Shown one piece after another: positions 49,901-61,545 of a stretch of 64,000 nucleotides of DNA; position 1 is the first letter of the stretch; the number at the start of each line of letters is the position of its first letter. The stretch comes from Papaver somniferum. Taxonomy: Eukaryota > Streptophyta > Magnoliopsida > Ranunculales > Papaveraceae. Where the stretch lies: the NCBI RefSeq assembly GCF_003573695.1, contig NC_039359.1, positions 117,993,849 through 118,057,848 on the forward strand, in the 5' to 3' direction. The translations under genes and the position numbers were made by a program. A model generated the notes under the pieces. That model made no database searches and was not told where the DNA came from. It saw nothing but the letters and a program-made list of their open reading frames with translations.

Positions 49901-49936
49901 AGCCTCCAAAAACTCTGAGACGGCCCTGCTTGAGAT

Positions 49937-50899
49937 AGTGTTAAAGTTTATTTGTTGAGTGGTGCTGATAGTTATGATTCCGTTACTAGCTTCAGGGAAA
50001 TGATAAGAAGTGGGATCATAGTGTGTCGATAAAGCTGTTTTATCTCCTATATTTGGTGTCAGATCAACGAGAGGGATTAAGAGTTTTGAGAGTCTGACTA
50101 TTCATGTGTTCATGTGACATGTATGAGACTTATAAAAACAATGTTGTTGTTCTCTCTTTATCTTGCGTGGAGTGGTTACTGCTGAAAACAAAGAACAAAA
50201 ATAAGATGCCCCTCTTTATATATTATCTTGGTTTTTGATGCCTCCCAAGTTCCAAAAGTCTGTCACACCTATTTTACTTGGCCAGTAGGAGAAACTTAGA
50301 ACAGTTTGAACGTTTAGTTGTTTCCCAATTTAGCAGCAGATATGCATGTTTCTAGTCTCTTCAAGCAGATCATGCGTGACAAGTTTTGTATTGCTAGAGA
50401 GTTGGAGTAGTGCCCAGCCTTTTTGGATATGCACCCGGAAATTACTTTTCGAACTTTTAAAGTCAAAATGTAAGAAGTCAGTCTGGGTATCTAATTTCAA
50501 AATAACTTCTATAAGTAAAAAAAAAGCGAGCTAGGATACACAACCAGAAGTAGTTTTTCTGACTTTTAAGGTGTAAAATTTCAGAACGACTTCCAGAAAC
50601 AAAAAAGTCAATTTTTTATGAAGTAAAATATAACCTCTATATCTGGATCCCAAATAAAAGCCTTTATTGTGTGTTCCGACGCTGAGGCAATACCATGCCC
50701 CAGGTGCATAAAAGTGCGTTTAGATAAACAATCTAGAAGTAACTTTTTGATTTCTAAAAATTAATTTGCGTGTAAGATTTCAAAACCACTTTTAAAAGTA
50801 CAAAATAAATCGACTTTTTGTGAAACAAGATATCTCCATAAGAAGAAGAACTTCTATTTCTGGAATTTTATTTTTCCAAGCAGAAACAGTAAAAACAGA
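49937..50899 (+). other. CBL copy 2 3' flank, resuming after the hAT element
   Basis: Matches 35276-36030 of the first unit (for example gtttatttgttgagtggtgc and aacttagaacagtttgaac). From 50400 on it contains decayed repeats of a cttttaaagtcaaaat-like word. It ends at the left target copy of the LINE (cagtaaaaacaga, 50887-50899). No gene. Confidence 0.7.
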
Positions 50900-50937
50900 A
50901 AGTTTTTTTTTTTGATGCAAAGAGTAAATTTCATAAA

Positions 50938-53900
50938 TTAAGAAGAGTGAATTACATTGTTTGTCTCCTGCAAGATTACATGATTGATAAAACTTAGAGG
51001 ATAACTAATCCATGACTTACAAATCTTAAAGATTCTTGCGTGCCTAGCTAAGGAGTCAGCTGGCTTATTACATTTTATATAAATAAATTTGCATATCCAT
51101 AATGGATTATTGCAAAGTTCCTCTATAATTTCAAAGATAATCGAATGGTTTTCCCAGATAGCTTTACAGTGAAGAACTGCATCTACCACAGTTTGAGCAT
51201 CCATTTCAAAACATACTTGTTGAAGCTTTAAATCTTCAGCCCACTCCATATCCTTCAACAATCCCTCACTTTCAGCTTGCTCTGCACTGTTCAGTCTGTC
51301 TGCATAGCTACATTGTGCCTGCTCGAATCCTCCTGCGAAATTACGCAGAATTAGACCAATTCCTGAATCATTTGTAACAGTTTTTTTGTATGCAGCATCA
51401 CAACATATAGAGAAATAAGGATAAGAGGGTGGTTTCCAGTAGTTAAGGTCAATGTTGTTTGATGGTGTTCTGGCATTAGCTTGAACTGTCCTCACTTTCA
51501 TCTCTTTCCCTATGATTGCATTAAGTTGTTCAATTCGCTTTATGACTGTTATTGGATTTGGCTTCAGATTTTCAAAAACACAGTCGCAACGCGCTTTCCA
51601 GATCTCCCAAACTGTATTAGCCATCTTGACAACCCAATTTTTGTCAAGCTTGTTCATATCATCTTGAAACCAGTTTTTGATCCAACCATCAATAGTGACA
51701 TTGTTGGTTTGAGCACTTCTGGTAGCTCCAGGTATATCCAGTAATACAGCTCTGGCAAAATGACAATCTTTGATGATATGAGAGGTTGTCTCCACACTTT
51801 GTTTACAGACATCACAGTTTTCACTAGTATACCCTATCTGCCTTGCTAACCTCTCATTACTTAGGACAATGTCTGTGACACATTTCCAGATGAAATGTTT
51901 CACTCGTGGAAATGTGTCGATACTCCATATTCTCTTGTAAAGTCTAGCAACTTCTACATCATAGTTTGCTTGACGATTAGTTTTAATATCCACCAGTTTA
52001 TTGTAGGATGATTTAACTGTAAATTGACTATTACATGTCAAAGTCCACACCAGCCTATCTCCACCAGTTGCAGAGATGTGAATTTTAAGAATTTTTTCCG
52101 CATCTTCGTAACTAAACAATCTCCTTACAGTGTCATCTTTCCACGATCTGGAATGTACATCAATTAAATCACTAACCTTTGCATAGTTCTGTGCTTCTGC
52201 AGTTACCACATTAGGTGTTGGTGCTGTATTGTTGCCTGGTATCCAATTATCAATCCATTTTTGGATTTTATCTCCATTTCCAATAACCCAAAAGCTCCAG
52301 GTCTTTACAAATTCCATCATCCCTTGAATACTCTGCCATGCATATGATGAATTCTTTTTCTTTTTTGCGTGCATAACTGAATTAAGAGGGAAATATCTTC
52401 CTTTTAAAGCAATTTTCCAAAGTTGTTGTTGTTGTTGACATAATCTCCATGTCACCTTTGCTAAAAGAACCTTATTTAAGAATTGTAGGTCTCTAAAACC
52501 CATTCCACCGGTTGACTTGTCTCTGCAGATCCTTGGCCAAGCTGCAATGTATACTCCTCCTTCATTCGGTTTGTTCCACCAATAGTCTCTCTGCACTTTG
52601 TCCATTTCTTTTATAGTTGTCTCAGGGATTTTGAAGACTCCCATATGGTGAGATGGTAACGCATTAAGTACATGCTTAACCATAACAGACCTGCCTGTTT
52701 GGTTATTGAACTTATCATTCCATCTTTTTAACCTGAACTTCATGTTGCTGACTAGAGAAGAGAAACAGCTCGTTTTTTTCCTTTTCAGAAATAAAGGGAT
52801 ACCAAGATATTTCTCTTCCAAGGAAATCTTTTTCATCTTTAGTCTTCTTAAGAGCATTCTACAATGTCTTGAAGGAAAGTGTTTTGAGAAGAAAACCGCA
52901 GACTTTTGAAAATTGATTTGTTGTCCAGAGATTTCGCTGAAATTGTTGATGATATCCATCATATTGTTGACATTGTGCATATCTTCCTTGACAAAAAGAA
53001 GGCAGTCATCTACAAATAAAAGGTGAGTGACTTGCGGTGCACCTCTAGAAATTTTAATTCCTTATATTGCCTTTGTACTTTCAGCTTGGGCTAGTGCTCT
53101 TGTGAAAACTTCCATGGTAATCAAGAACAAATAGGGAGAAATTGGATCTCCTTGACGTATTCCCCGTGTTGGTTAAAAGATGTGCAAGGTGATCCATTTA
53201 GAAGAATTTGGATTTCTGTGGTAGAGAGACATTCGTGCACCATCTGACACCATTTGGCTAAGAAACCTAACTTCAACATAACATCATTAAGAAAACCCCA
53301 CTCGACACGATCGAAAGCTTTGCTCATATCTAGCTTCATTGCCATATATTTTTTTTTGTCTTCTTTTTCTTCATGCAACGAATCATCTCATGTGCTAAGG
53401 TGATGTTGTCACTTATATGCCTGCCTGGGACATACGTTGCCTGCATTGGTGACATAATTTTGTCGAGATGAACCTTTAGTCTGATTGCCATGAGTTTAGT
53501 GATTAAATTATATGTTGAATTGCAAAGAGAAATTGGCATGTAGTCCCCTGGAGTGTATGGTAGCTTTGTTTTAGGTATGAGACAAAGGTTTGTCTTGATC
53601 ATCTTCTTTAATAATCTGCCAGAGATAAAGAAAGACTGCACCATCTTGATAACATCATCCTTAACAATTGGCCATTGTCTTTGAAAAAACCTGGAGGAAA
53701 GCCATCTGGTCCTGGTGCTTTCCATGGCTGCATACATTTGAGCACTGAAGTTATTTCAACTTCATCCAGTATTTTTGTTAGGGCTTTATTATCTGCATCA
53801 GTAATACATGTAGGTAATAGATCAAGTAAGGCTGAATTAGATGGAGGATTCGAAGTGCTCATGATGTTTTTGAAGTGCGAGTTGAGAAGTTCTTCAAGGT

Positions 53901-55389
53901 TGTATCTTCCATTACACCAACTTCCATCTGGTTTTTGTAGAGTTTCAATTATGTTTCTTGTTCTCCTTTTGTTCGCCTGCATGTGGAAGTGTTTTTTATT
54001 CTGATCAGCCTCATTGAAGAAATTTTCTATACTTTTCTGTCGATAAAACTCATCTTCTCTTGTATGTCATTCTTCAATCTCTTTCTCTACTTCTCGTACC
54101 AGCTGAGTATTATCTTGAACTGAGTTAGGCCGCTGAAGATCTATGAGATGCTGCTGTAAATCCTTGATCTTGGTTTGGATATTGCCAACGATAGCTTTGT
54201 TCCAGATTGATAAAGTTATTCTTGTTTCAGTTAACTTTTTGTCCAAGATAAAGCCAGCCGACCCATTGAAACTTGCTGACCAAGCTTTTTCAATTTCAAG
54301 TTTGCATGAGTTGTCACGTAACCAGCATTCAAAGAATTTCCAATTTTTGGAACTGCAAAAATCGTTAGGAGACATGTCTAACAATATAACACAGTGATGC
54401 GACCCTAAGAAGGGAAGACGCCTAAGACAAGAGTCAGGAAAATGAATAATCCAATCTGAGTTTATAAGAGATCTGTCCAACCTGGTTCCAATATTCCATG
54501 TTCCATGCTTATTGCTGGTCCAGGTGTAAGAGTTTCCATGAAAACCTAAATCATTAAGGATTGTTTCTAAGACAGTTTGAGCTAGTTTTGAGGCTCTAGA
54601 AGAAGAGCCATTACTATTGCTTCTTTCATTGTCATGTAAGGTAAGATTTAGGTCTCCAATGAGAGCCCAAGGAGCATTGATGTCATAGTTTTCGCACATA
54701 GTTTTGATGAAATCCCATTGAGTGTTGCTTTCTTGAGGATAGGGAGAACCATAGACACATGATAAGAACCAAGTAGGTTTGGAAGGGTTGCTAGTAACTA
54801 GACAATGAATCATATTTTTGTCATGATAGATAATTTCTAATTCAAAACCATCTTTCCACAATAAACAAATTCCTCTAGCTCTACCAATGGATGAAACATA
54901 GAAAATATTTGGAAAATTTAGAGGTTTAATGAACCTAATGATTTTATCCGAGTTTATTTTTGTTTCTTGAAGAAAAAGAATGTCAGGGTCTAGCATTTTA
55001 TTAAAATCCTTGGCATAGTTTCTAGTTTCTTTGTCTGCAAAGCCATTGCAGTTCCAAGCAATAATTTTCATAGTTGTTTTTGAAACCAGGGTGCTAGAGT
55101 GATGAATAACTAGATGCAGATATAAACTGTATAAAGTTCTAAAACTTTTATGAGAACAATAATAATGAGGTTTTAAAAAGCTAGTAATATTAAAACGAGT
55201 TGATAAGATATGAGAAGTATTTACTTGAGCAGCTTCTTCAATGGAATTTCTTGTGGGATTAGGATGATTTGCTTTTTGAACCAGAGGAACCACTTCGGAG
55301 TTCAAATTGTTATTCATATTTGCATGGGTGATGTTAGAGCACTGCTCGGTCGAACTCGCATGTGTTGCGATATCAACCATGTTTTTCAA
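50938..55389 (-). pseudogene. LINE ORF2: endonuclease, reverse transcriptase, RNase H
   Basis: The endonuclease starts MKIIAWNCNGFADKETRN at 55071, with LFLQETK, CVYGSPYP, ALIGDLNLTL and GTRLDRSL. The usual SDH near its end reads SHHC, so a key acid is changed. Reverse transcriptase segments: LCLIPKT and PISLCNSTYNLITKL (53600-53480), QATYVPGRHISDNI (53460-53410), KLDMSKAFDRVEW (53335-53295), the active site as LLFVDDCLLFV (about 53020-52990), then an intact 680-codon frame (52980-50938) covering the rest of ORF2, a CDVC-HI-C zinc-like segment and RNase H (CCDAAYKK, AEQAESEGLL, NKPADSLARHA). Frame breaks lie near 54065, 53600, 53345 (homopolymer) and 53160. The frame upstream of 55071 stays open to the copia LTR. 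Confidence 0.92.
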
Positions 55390-58300
55390 TGTTAGTGATC
55401 AAAACTATAAGTCTTGATTTCTAGTATACTATAACTAAGTCTCGGACTAGGATAGTAAGTGTAGTTGAGATCAAGGACTTCATGGAGATTCATCATACAA
55501 GTAGAAGAACTACTCAAGGAACCGATGGAACTTCTCGACAAAAAGGTTAGTGAAGACTTGAACTTATCTGTCACTCAAAAGTCTATCTATTCTATCTCAT
55601 ACTTCTTGAGACAAAAAGTCGTATGCTATATATATAGACTTAGATTATACACATTTGATATTTCGAGCCGAGTATACCTCGCCTATCTATATCTCGAAAT
55701 ATGTGTTGGTAATCTTTTCGCTTCAACCAAGTTTATCTTTACCTAGTGACGCAAGTCATGATATGTTTCAGTCATCTTGAAAATTGCTTTGACGAGAAAT
55801 GGTGTAACAACTATATAACGTCCTCTAAGAATGTTTCAATGATTGGAATGAGAGTTTAGATTACATATTGATAGACGCATTTATGTGTCTAATATAGCCC
55901 AATTGTATACATTGTTAGTACCCATTTTTGTGCTTATTATGTTGTTTTATTTATTTGTAGGAGTTTTTGGAAAAATAATCCCTTGCGGCGAAATGGGCTC
56001 AAAAATGTGGCATTTGGACCTCCGTTGATAGTATACCGGAAGCGCCCCAGAAGTGGACCGGAAGTACCCCAGAAATACCTCTGAGGAACCTCGAAAAAGT
56101 GCGGAAAACATCCCAGAAAAATTACTAAAGGCACCCATGTTTTGGTTATTTCCACCCCAAGAAGTCTATTTCAACCCCACTTGCTATTTGCACCCCTGAA
56201 CTGGATAGGGGAAGGTCTTCAACAAAATTCAAATTCTTTTTTTTGGCGGGAAATTTTTCTTCTTCCCTGGCAGAATTTCGTTCGAGATTTTGATGGATCT
56301 GTTGGGAGATTAAAGAGCTGAAACTTAATGGGTATATGTTATATTAGTATAAGAAGATATTATGGTGGTTGGGATCGATCAAATTTGGCCAGAAAATCAA
56401 TTCCCGATCAAAACAGGAGAGAAGAATATCGGTTTCATTTTTGGAAAGAAAATCACGTAAAAGATGCTGCATGGTTGTGGAGTTAAGACCAGATACTTTC
56501 CTAGGTTGCGTATCAATCAGTTTCTGAAGATTTTCAAGGAAATTAACGTACACAGAGAAAGAAATAAGAAATTATTCTCAAAAATAATTTTCTTCACTGT
56601 GAAGATTTTTGAGGAGTTATGTCGAGATTAAATGAGGCTTAGGAGTATAAATAGTCTCTATGGGTCTACTCGAATGGGTGTCAAGAGTTTGGGGTCGAGA
56701 GGAGAGCTCAGGAGGCGTGAATCAAGAGTTTTCAGAACTCTGTTGCTGCTGCTCCTGCTGCTCGTGAAGAACAGGGAAACGGCGACGGTTTATTCATCCG
56801 TCGTAACAGTTTCTTCAACTGGATTGCAACATTTATCTTCATTGTAACAGTTCCTTCATCCTCGTTTGCAACATTTATCTTTAGATTTGTAACGATTATC
56901 TTCAGCATAACAGTTGAGACTTGAAACAGTCGGTCTGTAACGCAAACTCGCTGTTGCATATTTCCTGTTTCATTGTTTTCTCTTCTTGTAAATACCAATT
57001 GAGCTTAATAAATATTTTGAGAGGTATTTCACCATGATGAGCTAAACCCCAACACTGGGGCGATGGAGGAAGCCTTAATTCATCTATGTGGTAATTTTAT
57101 TTAATTCTATATTTACTTTTTACACTAATTTTAATTGAATTAAGATTTTAATTAATTATTTGTGATTTCATTTGATGGTTTATGCTTAGTCCTAGGGATT
57201 TTTGATATGCCATGCTTAAGAAATACAAGTAATATTTTATAAAATCTACTTTGGCAAAGAATAGAGTTAATATTCATTTTGTTTTGAATTATAATTGCCT
57301 AGAATTAATTTCTGAACCATTTAAGAAATGAATTTGGCCGAATCCTAAGCCCCAGTAACTCTCACCATTGTTAATATTTTATTGTATATATTTATTTATT
57401 TTTTATTAAGTCTAAAAAAATTATCCTTCACAAATCCGAGAGTTTGAACCTCATTACTACAACCACGAAAAAAACTTTAATCACATAACCAATGATGGAC
57501 ATAAGTATTATTGTGGAAACACATATGTGCATAAGTCCTATCCTTTGAACCAAAGTTTGCGAACTTTGTTGATCAAGAGAAACCGGAAGAATGACTTGTT
57601 GCCAAGTCCGCGAACTCAGTCTGCGAACTCCCGAACTTCTCATCCCGAGAAATTCTGCTGGAGTTGACAAACTAGTTGCGTGAGTACCAGTCCGCGAACC
57701 GATGGAAGGTCTTTGCCGAGATTTTCTGCTAGAGTTTGTAAACTCTGCCTGGTTGCTTAAGTCCGCGAACCTAGTGTGCGAAATTAAGAAGGTTATATAT
57801 CTGAAGATGAATTATGAATTTAAACTTATAAAGACTAAGGAATGCAATTTGTAAACCGTGGCTATAAAGTTCATGAATCGATTCAAGTGAATCAAATCAT
57901 CTTTGTTTCACTTGTGTCTTGTGTAGTACATGAGATTTCCTTGAAATTGTACAACTCTCTAACTAGTTCATTTGAGTCATTTGAACTAGTTATGGTGAAG
58001 AAGAATATGGTTGGTATGAAATGCTCACATGGCTAACCTTTTGGTTAACTATTGTTGAACCAACAATGTACACGTTTGGGTACGGTTAACAAACCTAGAA
58101 GCGTGCATTTCATTTGTGTATAACAAGCTATGTTTTCGATCTAACGGTTGAGAAATATTATCTTGAATCTAAATCAGGTTTTCATCTAAGGGTGGATATT
58201 AATTGCTTTGTTACCAAGGCAAAACCTTGATTTGAAAGATTATGTAAGGGGACATCTAGAAACTCTGCAAAACTAATCCCCACACCTCACGTGTGATACT

Positions 58301-59378
58301 AGTTTGCGTGATAGGGTCGGTTCTCCTTTAACCTTTGGTTTTCTTCTTCTAAAAACAGTTTAAACGATCTAAAGACTTCATTGGGATTGTGAAGCTAGAC
58401 CGATACTACTTTTATCGTAGTTGTGTGTTCTGATCTTGCATCTTCTATCGTACGAGTACAATCAGATTGATTGGATTGAGATTGATATCTCCGATAGGCA
58501 AGATATAAAAAGTAATGACAAACATCTTCGTCTCATTGTTTGTGATTCCGCAACATCTTGTTTTGCTACCATACGATTAAGATTGTTGTGAGGTGATTGA
58601 TTTATCTAGGCTGTTCTCCGAGGAATATAAGACCAGATTATCAATTGGTTCCTGTTCACCCTGATTATATATTAAAAGACGGAACAAAAACTTTAAGGTT
58701 TTTCTGCGGGAGACAGATTGATCCTTTGATAGACTTGTCTGTGTGAGACAGATTTGTTTATTGTCAAAGCCTGCGATTTTGGGTCATAGCAACTCTTAGT
58801 TGTGGGTGAGATCAGCTAAGGGAATCAAGTGCGCAGTTTCTTGCTGGGATCAGAGGCGTAGGGAGTGCAACTGTACCTTGGATCAGTGGGAGACTGATTG
58901 GGGTTCAACTACAGTCCAGTCTGAAGTTAGCTTGGAGTAGGCTAGTGTCTGTAGCGGCTTAATAAAGTGTGTACTCAATCTGGACTAGGTCCCGGGGTTT
59001 TTCTGCATTTGCGGTTTCCTCGTTAGCAAAATTCTAGTGTCTGTGTTATTTCTATTTCCGCACTATATTTGTTTATATAATTGAAATAATACAGGTTGTG
59101 CGTTAGATCAATCAATTGGAGAATCCGATCTAACGGTTGTTGATTGATATTTATCGACACTTGGATATTGGTCTTTGGTACCATCCAAGTTATTCCTTGT
59201 ATTTGATTAGTACTCGCAGTTTCTGTTTGAGTAAATCAAATCAAGTGAGAGATATAAACTCGTTGATATACTTTTAATTGATTGAGTCTTGTTGATTCTC
59301 TTAAAAGTATATTCGAGTTTGTCCATACAGATTGCTAAGAGAAATATTGGGTGGTGTTGTTAGACCCCCGCTTTTTCA
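55390..59378 (+). repeat. Copia-type solo LTR inside the LINE, itself split by a gypsy solo LTR
   Basis: Begins TGTTAGTGATC at 55390 and ends gttagacccccgctttttca at 59378. Both are typical of SIRE/Maximus-like copia LTRs. Removing the nested gypsy LTR (55869-57483) and one target copy gives about 2.37 kb. No primer site, polypurine tract or internal sequence is present, so it is a solo LTR. I found no matching target duplication (ttcaa on the left, tgtga on the right). It has a cluster of gtccgcgaac-like words at about 57545-57785. Nothing in it is coding. Confidence 0.8.
55869..57483 (+). repeat. Gypsy solo LTR (family A) nested in the copia LTR
   Basis: Starts TGATAGACGC and ends TTTAATCA. 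It is homologous end to end to the LTR at 6072-7534. Flanks are catat (55864-55868) and cataa (57484-57488), a 5-bp target duplication with one mismatch. The absence of a polypurine tract before it and a primer site after it shows it is solo. TATA box TATAAATA at 56646-56653. A gtaacag-rich repeat patch at 56790-56900 parallels 6880-7010 of the other copy. Confidence 0.9.
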
Positions 59379-60340
59379 TGTGACATTCTCAATGTTTGTT
59401 GGTGGAGTTACATGAATATCATGTGGATTCATGGATGGTTCTTGATTGAGAGTCGAGTTTCTCATGCGATTTGCCTGCCTTGACTCTTCCATTAGATCTT
59501 CCATAGTCCCTTCTTCATTCATATTAGTGGATGTACTTCTCTCATCTTCGTTTACCTCATACACATCACTTTCCTCCTGCATGTATGCTTCATACTCCTC
59601 CTCAGTTAAACTGTCGAGATGCAACAAGTACTGGTATTTCATGCAGTTATGCTCTTGGTGATCGATGACAAAACATTTGTCACAAATTTTCTTGGGCTGT
59701 AAGTCCCAGTGATAACGGATCCAAACATCCTTCTCGCCCAAAGTCTTCCAACAGCCTCCTCTGTATGGAGTTTTCTTGAGATCCATTTCAATTCTGGATT
59801 TTACAGTGTTTCCATACCATGGCATGCCGTTTTCAGGCTTTGTTGAGATCTTCTTACCCATAAATCCAATAGCTTTGTCAATGACAGTAACATTCATGTG
59901 TTCAAGTTTTAGGTACTTGAACTGAACATTGAATTCTTGATGAGTAAAAACATAACCTTAGCCAAGGTGCCAGCGACAAACTTTTGAATGGCGAATAAAG
60001 CTTCACCTACTAGCCATGGACTATTTCTAATAACTTAATCTCTCTCTTCATCATTGTTCAATCTAACCAGCATAAGATTGTGACCCATAACTCTGATTTG
60101 CTTATTCCTATAACCCCTCCGCAAAGAGTTGATCTCTTCTCGAATGGTTTTCATATCTATCTTGTCCTTGTGCATGAGTTTTCCTAGTATAGCGAAATAC
60201 CATTCCTCCACTGCTGCAGTAGTGGTTTGCGGAGATCCAACAACTCTTCTTCTCTCAGTTGGGATTTGAATGGTTGCGTTTATGAGTTGCCTTGACAACT
60301 CATTGATTTTGTTTGCACGAGGATTTGAGCTTTCAGCCAT
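59379..60340 (-). pseudogene. LINE ORF1 (DUF4283-type RNA-binding protein)
   Basis: Starts MAESSNPRANKINELSRQL at 60340. Segments WYFAILGKLMHKDKIDM and then GHNLMLVRLNNDEERD fit the DUF4283 domain of plant L1 ORF1 proteins. After a break near 60035, a second frame (59897-59379) has MPWYGNTVKSRIEMDL, WIRYHWDLQPKKICDKC and DHQEHNC, a zinc-knuckle-like CxxC...HxxxxC at the usual place. The frame ends at the copia LTR, whose last bases supply the stop. Across the insertion the reading frame appears to continue into the 55389 frame, which suggests one long ORF before interruption. Confidence 0.75.
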
Positions 60341-61323
60341 TTTGGGTTGAGAATAATCTTTTGGTATATGATTTTGATGTTGCACAAAGTTTTTGTGTTG
60401 CTTTTGGTACTGCTGTTTGAGGTATGAATATTTATAGGAGTACAAAAGATATTTCGAGGTAATTGACAATCTCGAAAATTCAATTCAAAATCTTTGACGA
60501 ATGGTTGAGAGTAGGTTGAATAATATTTTGTTTGTTTGAGTTTGTTATGAAAATAATCTGCATTAATGACTCAGAGAATTTCTTTATGAATGGTGTTTGA
60601 TTTATGGAAATTTGGGTAGCTGTATATAGGTGGCAATAATATAGGGACCATGCATTGATTATAACAACTGATTGACTGCTGAAACTGAAAGTTTCTGTTT
60701 TTACGTAGTTTACACACCAGGATTTTAGGAGGGAGTTGAGTTGTTTGAAAATTTGCAAGCTGAGAGATTCTGAGTTGAATTCTATGATTCTCCGATTGAA
60801 ATCTGTTGATTTGGGCGATGACTAAAGTAGTCATTCTATTACTGCTATGAACAATTACCATAAAATTAGTGATTAGCACCATTGCTATCCAAAGAACTAT
60901 ATTTTCAGAAGCAATCATCCTGAAAACTCCACCACTGGTTTCCCACAAGTAATTTGAAGACCTGCAAAGGTAAAGCAACACGAACTATTCCATAAAGGAA
61001 TGTCAAAGGAAATGAGGATAAAAGGTTTCACTAGATAAGTTCACAGAAACTAGAGAAAAGAAACCTATATCATAACTAGAACAAAAAATGAAAGAAAAGT
61101 TAAGAAAGATCCAGGAAAAAAAAACAAGTTGAGAGCAAATAATTAAGCATAAAACTAGATTCCAAAGGATGATTCCACAAGATCGAATGAAAAATTAAGA
61201 ACAGATTACGTATGATTCATGATTAGATTGATAGAATAAAGAGAAAGGTGTCACCGAAATTCTACTGAGCTAACTCAGATGGTCTCCCGATCCTCAGAGC
61301 ATCTCCTTTGGATGTAACGCCGT
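60341..61323 (-). mobile_element. LINE 5' leader
   Basis: Non-coding sequence from the 5' end of the LINE to ORF1. A 136-codon frame (60981-60571) has no known domain. The right end is set by the 13-bp target copy at 61324-61336. Confidence 0.6.
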
Positions 61324-61545
61324 CAGTAAAAACAGACAGTAAAGATGGAGGGGTAGAAAGTAGAAACAGTAAAAACAATTCTTGAAAAAGTGAATATATT
61401 CTTTCTTTTTAATTTTAACAAGGGGAGAGAGACCAGAACAGACAAAAGCCATAAGCCCATTTCACTTCATTTCTTTTTCTCCTTGGAACCTCCTCCTTTT
61501 TCTCGTAAGAGCAAAAGCTTTAGAAGAAGAAGAAGTAGGGCAACA

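Larger units (their letters stand above)
40888..49928. mobile_element. Large hAT-type DNA transposon inserted at the CBL copy 2 stop codon
   Basis: The ends are inverted repeats: CAGAGCCGTCT at the left and, on the reverse strand, CAGGGCCGTCT at the right. They are flanked by a perfect 8-bp target duplication CTTGAGAT (40880-40887 and 49929-49936). Eight-base duplications and CAGGGCC-type ends are diagnostic of the hAT superfamily. The CBL flank resumes at 49937, exactly where copy 1 continues after its stop codon. No hAT transposase was recognised, so this is a non-autonomous element. Its 9.0 kb includes a nested 2.6-kb hAT (41433-44010), a LINE RNase H fragment, copia pieces and a retro-insertion, leaving at most about 5.4 kb of own sequence. 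Confidence 0.93.
50900..61323 (-). mobile_element. LINE (L1-type), near full-length, inserted upstream of the NRPD4-like gene
   Basis: A 13-bp direct repeat cagtaaaaacaga (50887-50899 and 61324-61336) flanks the element. A T11 tract (50903-50913) is its poly(A) tail on the minus strand. Subtracting the nested copia LTR (55390-59378) leaves about 6.4 kb, a full-length size for a plant L1. Order on the minus strand: 5' leader (61323-60341), ORF1 (60340-59379), ORF2 endonuclease, reverse transcriptase and RNase H (55389-50938), poly(A). In the homologous position of the first unit (about 36045) there is no element, so the insertion is younger than the segmental duplication. Confidence 0.92.

Noticed and set aside
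40888..49928. Defining the 9-kb insertion as a single autonomous transposon
   Set aside because: No hAT transposase domain was found on either strand, and about 3.6 kb or more of its length is other inserted elements.
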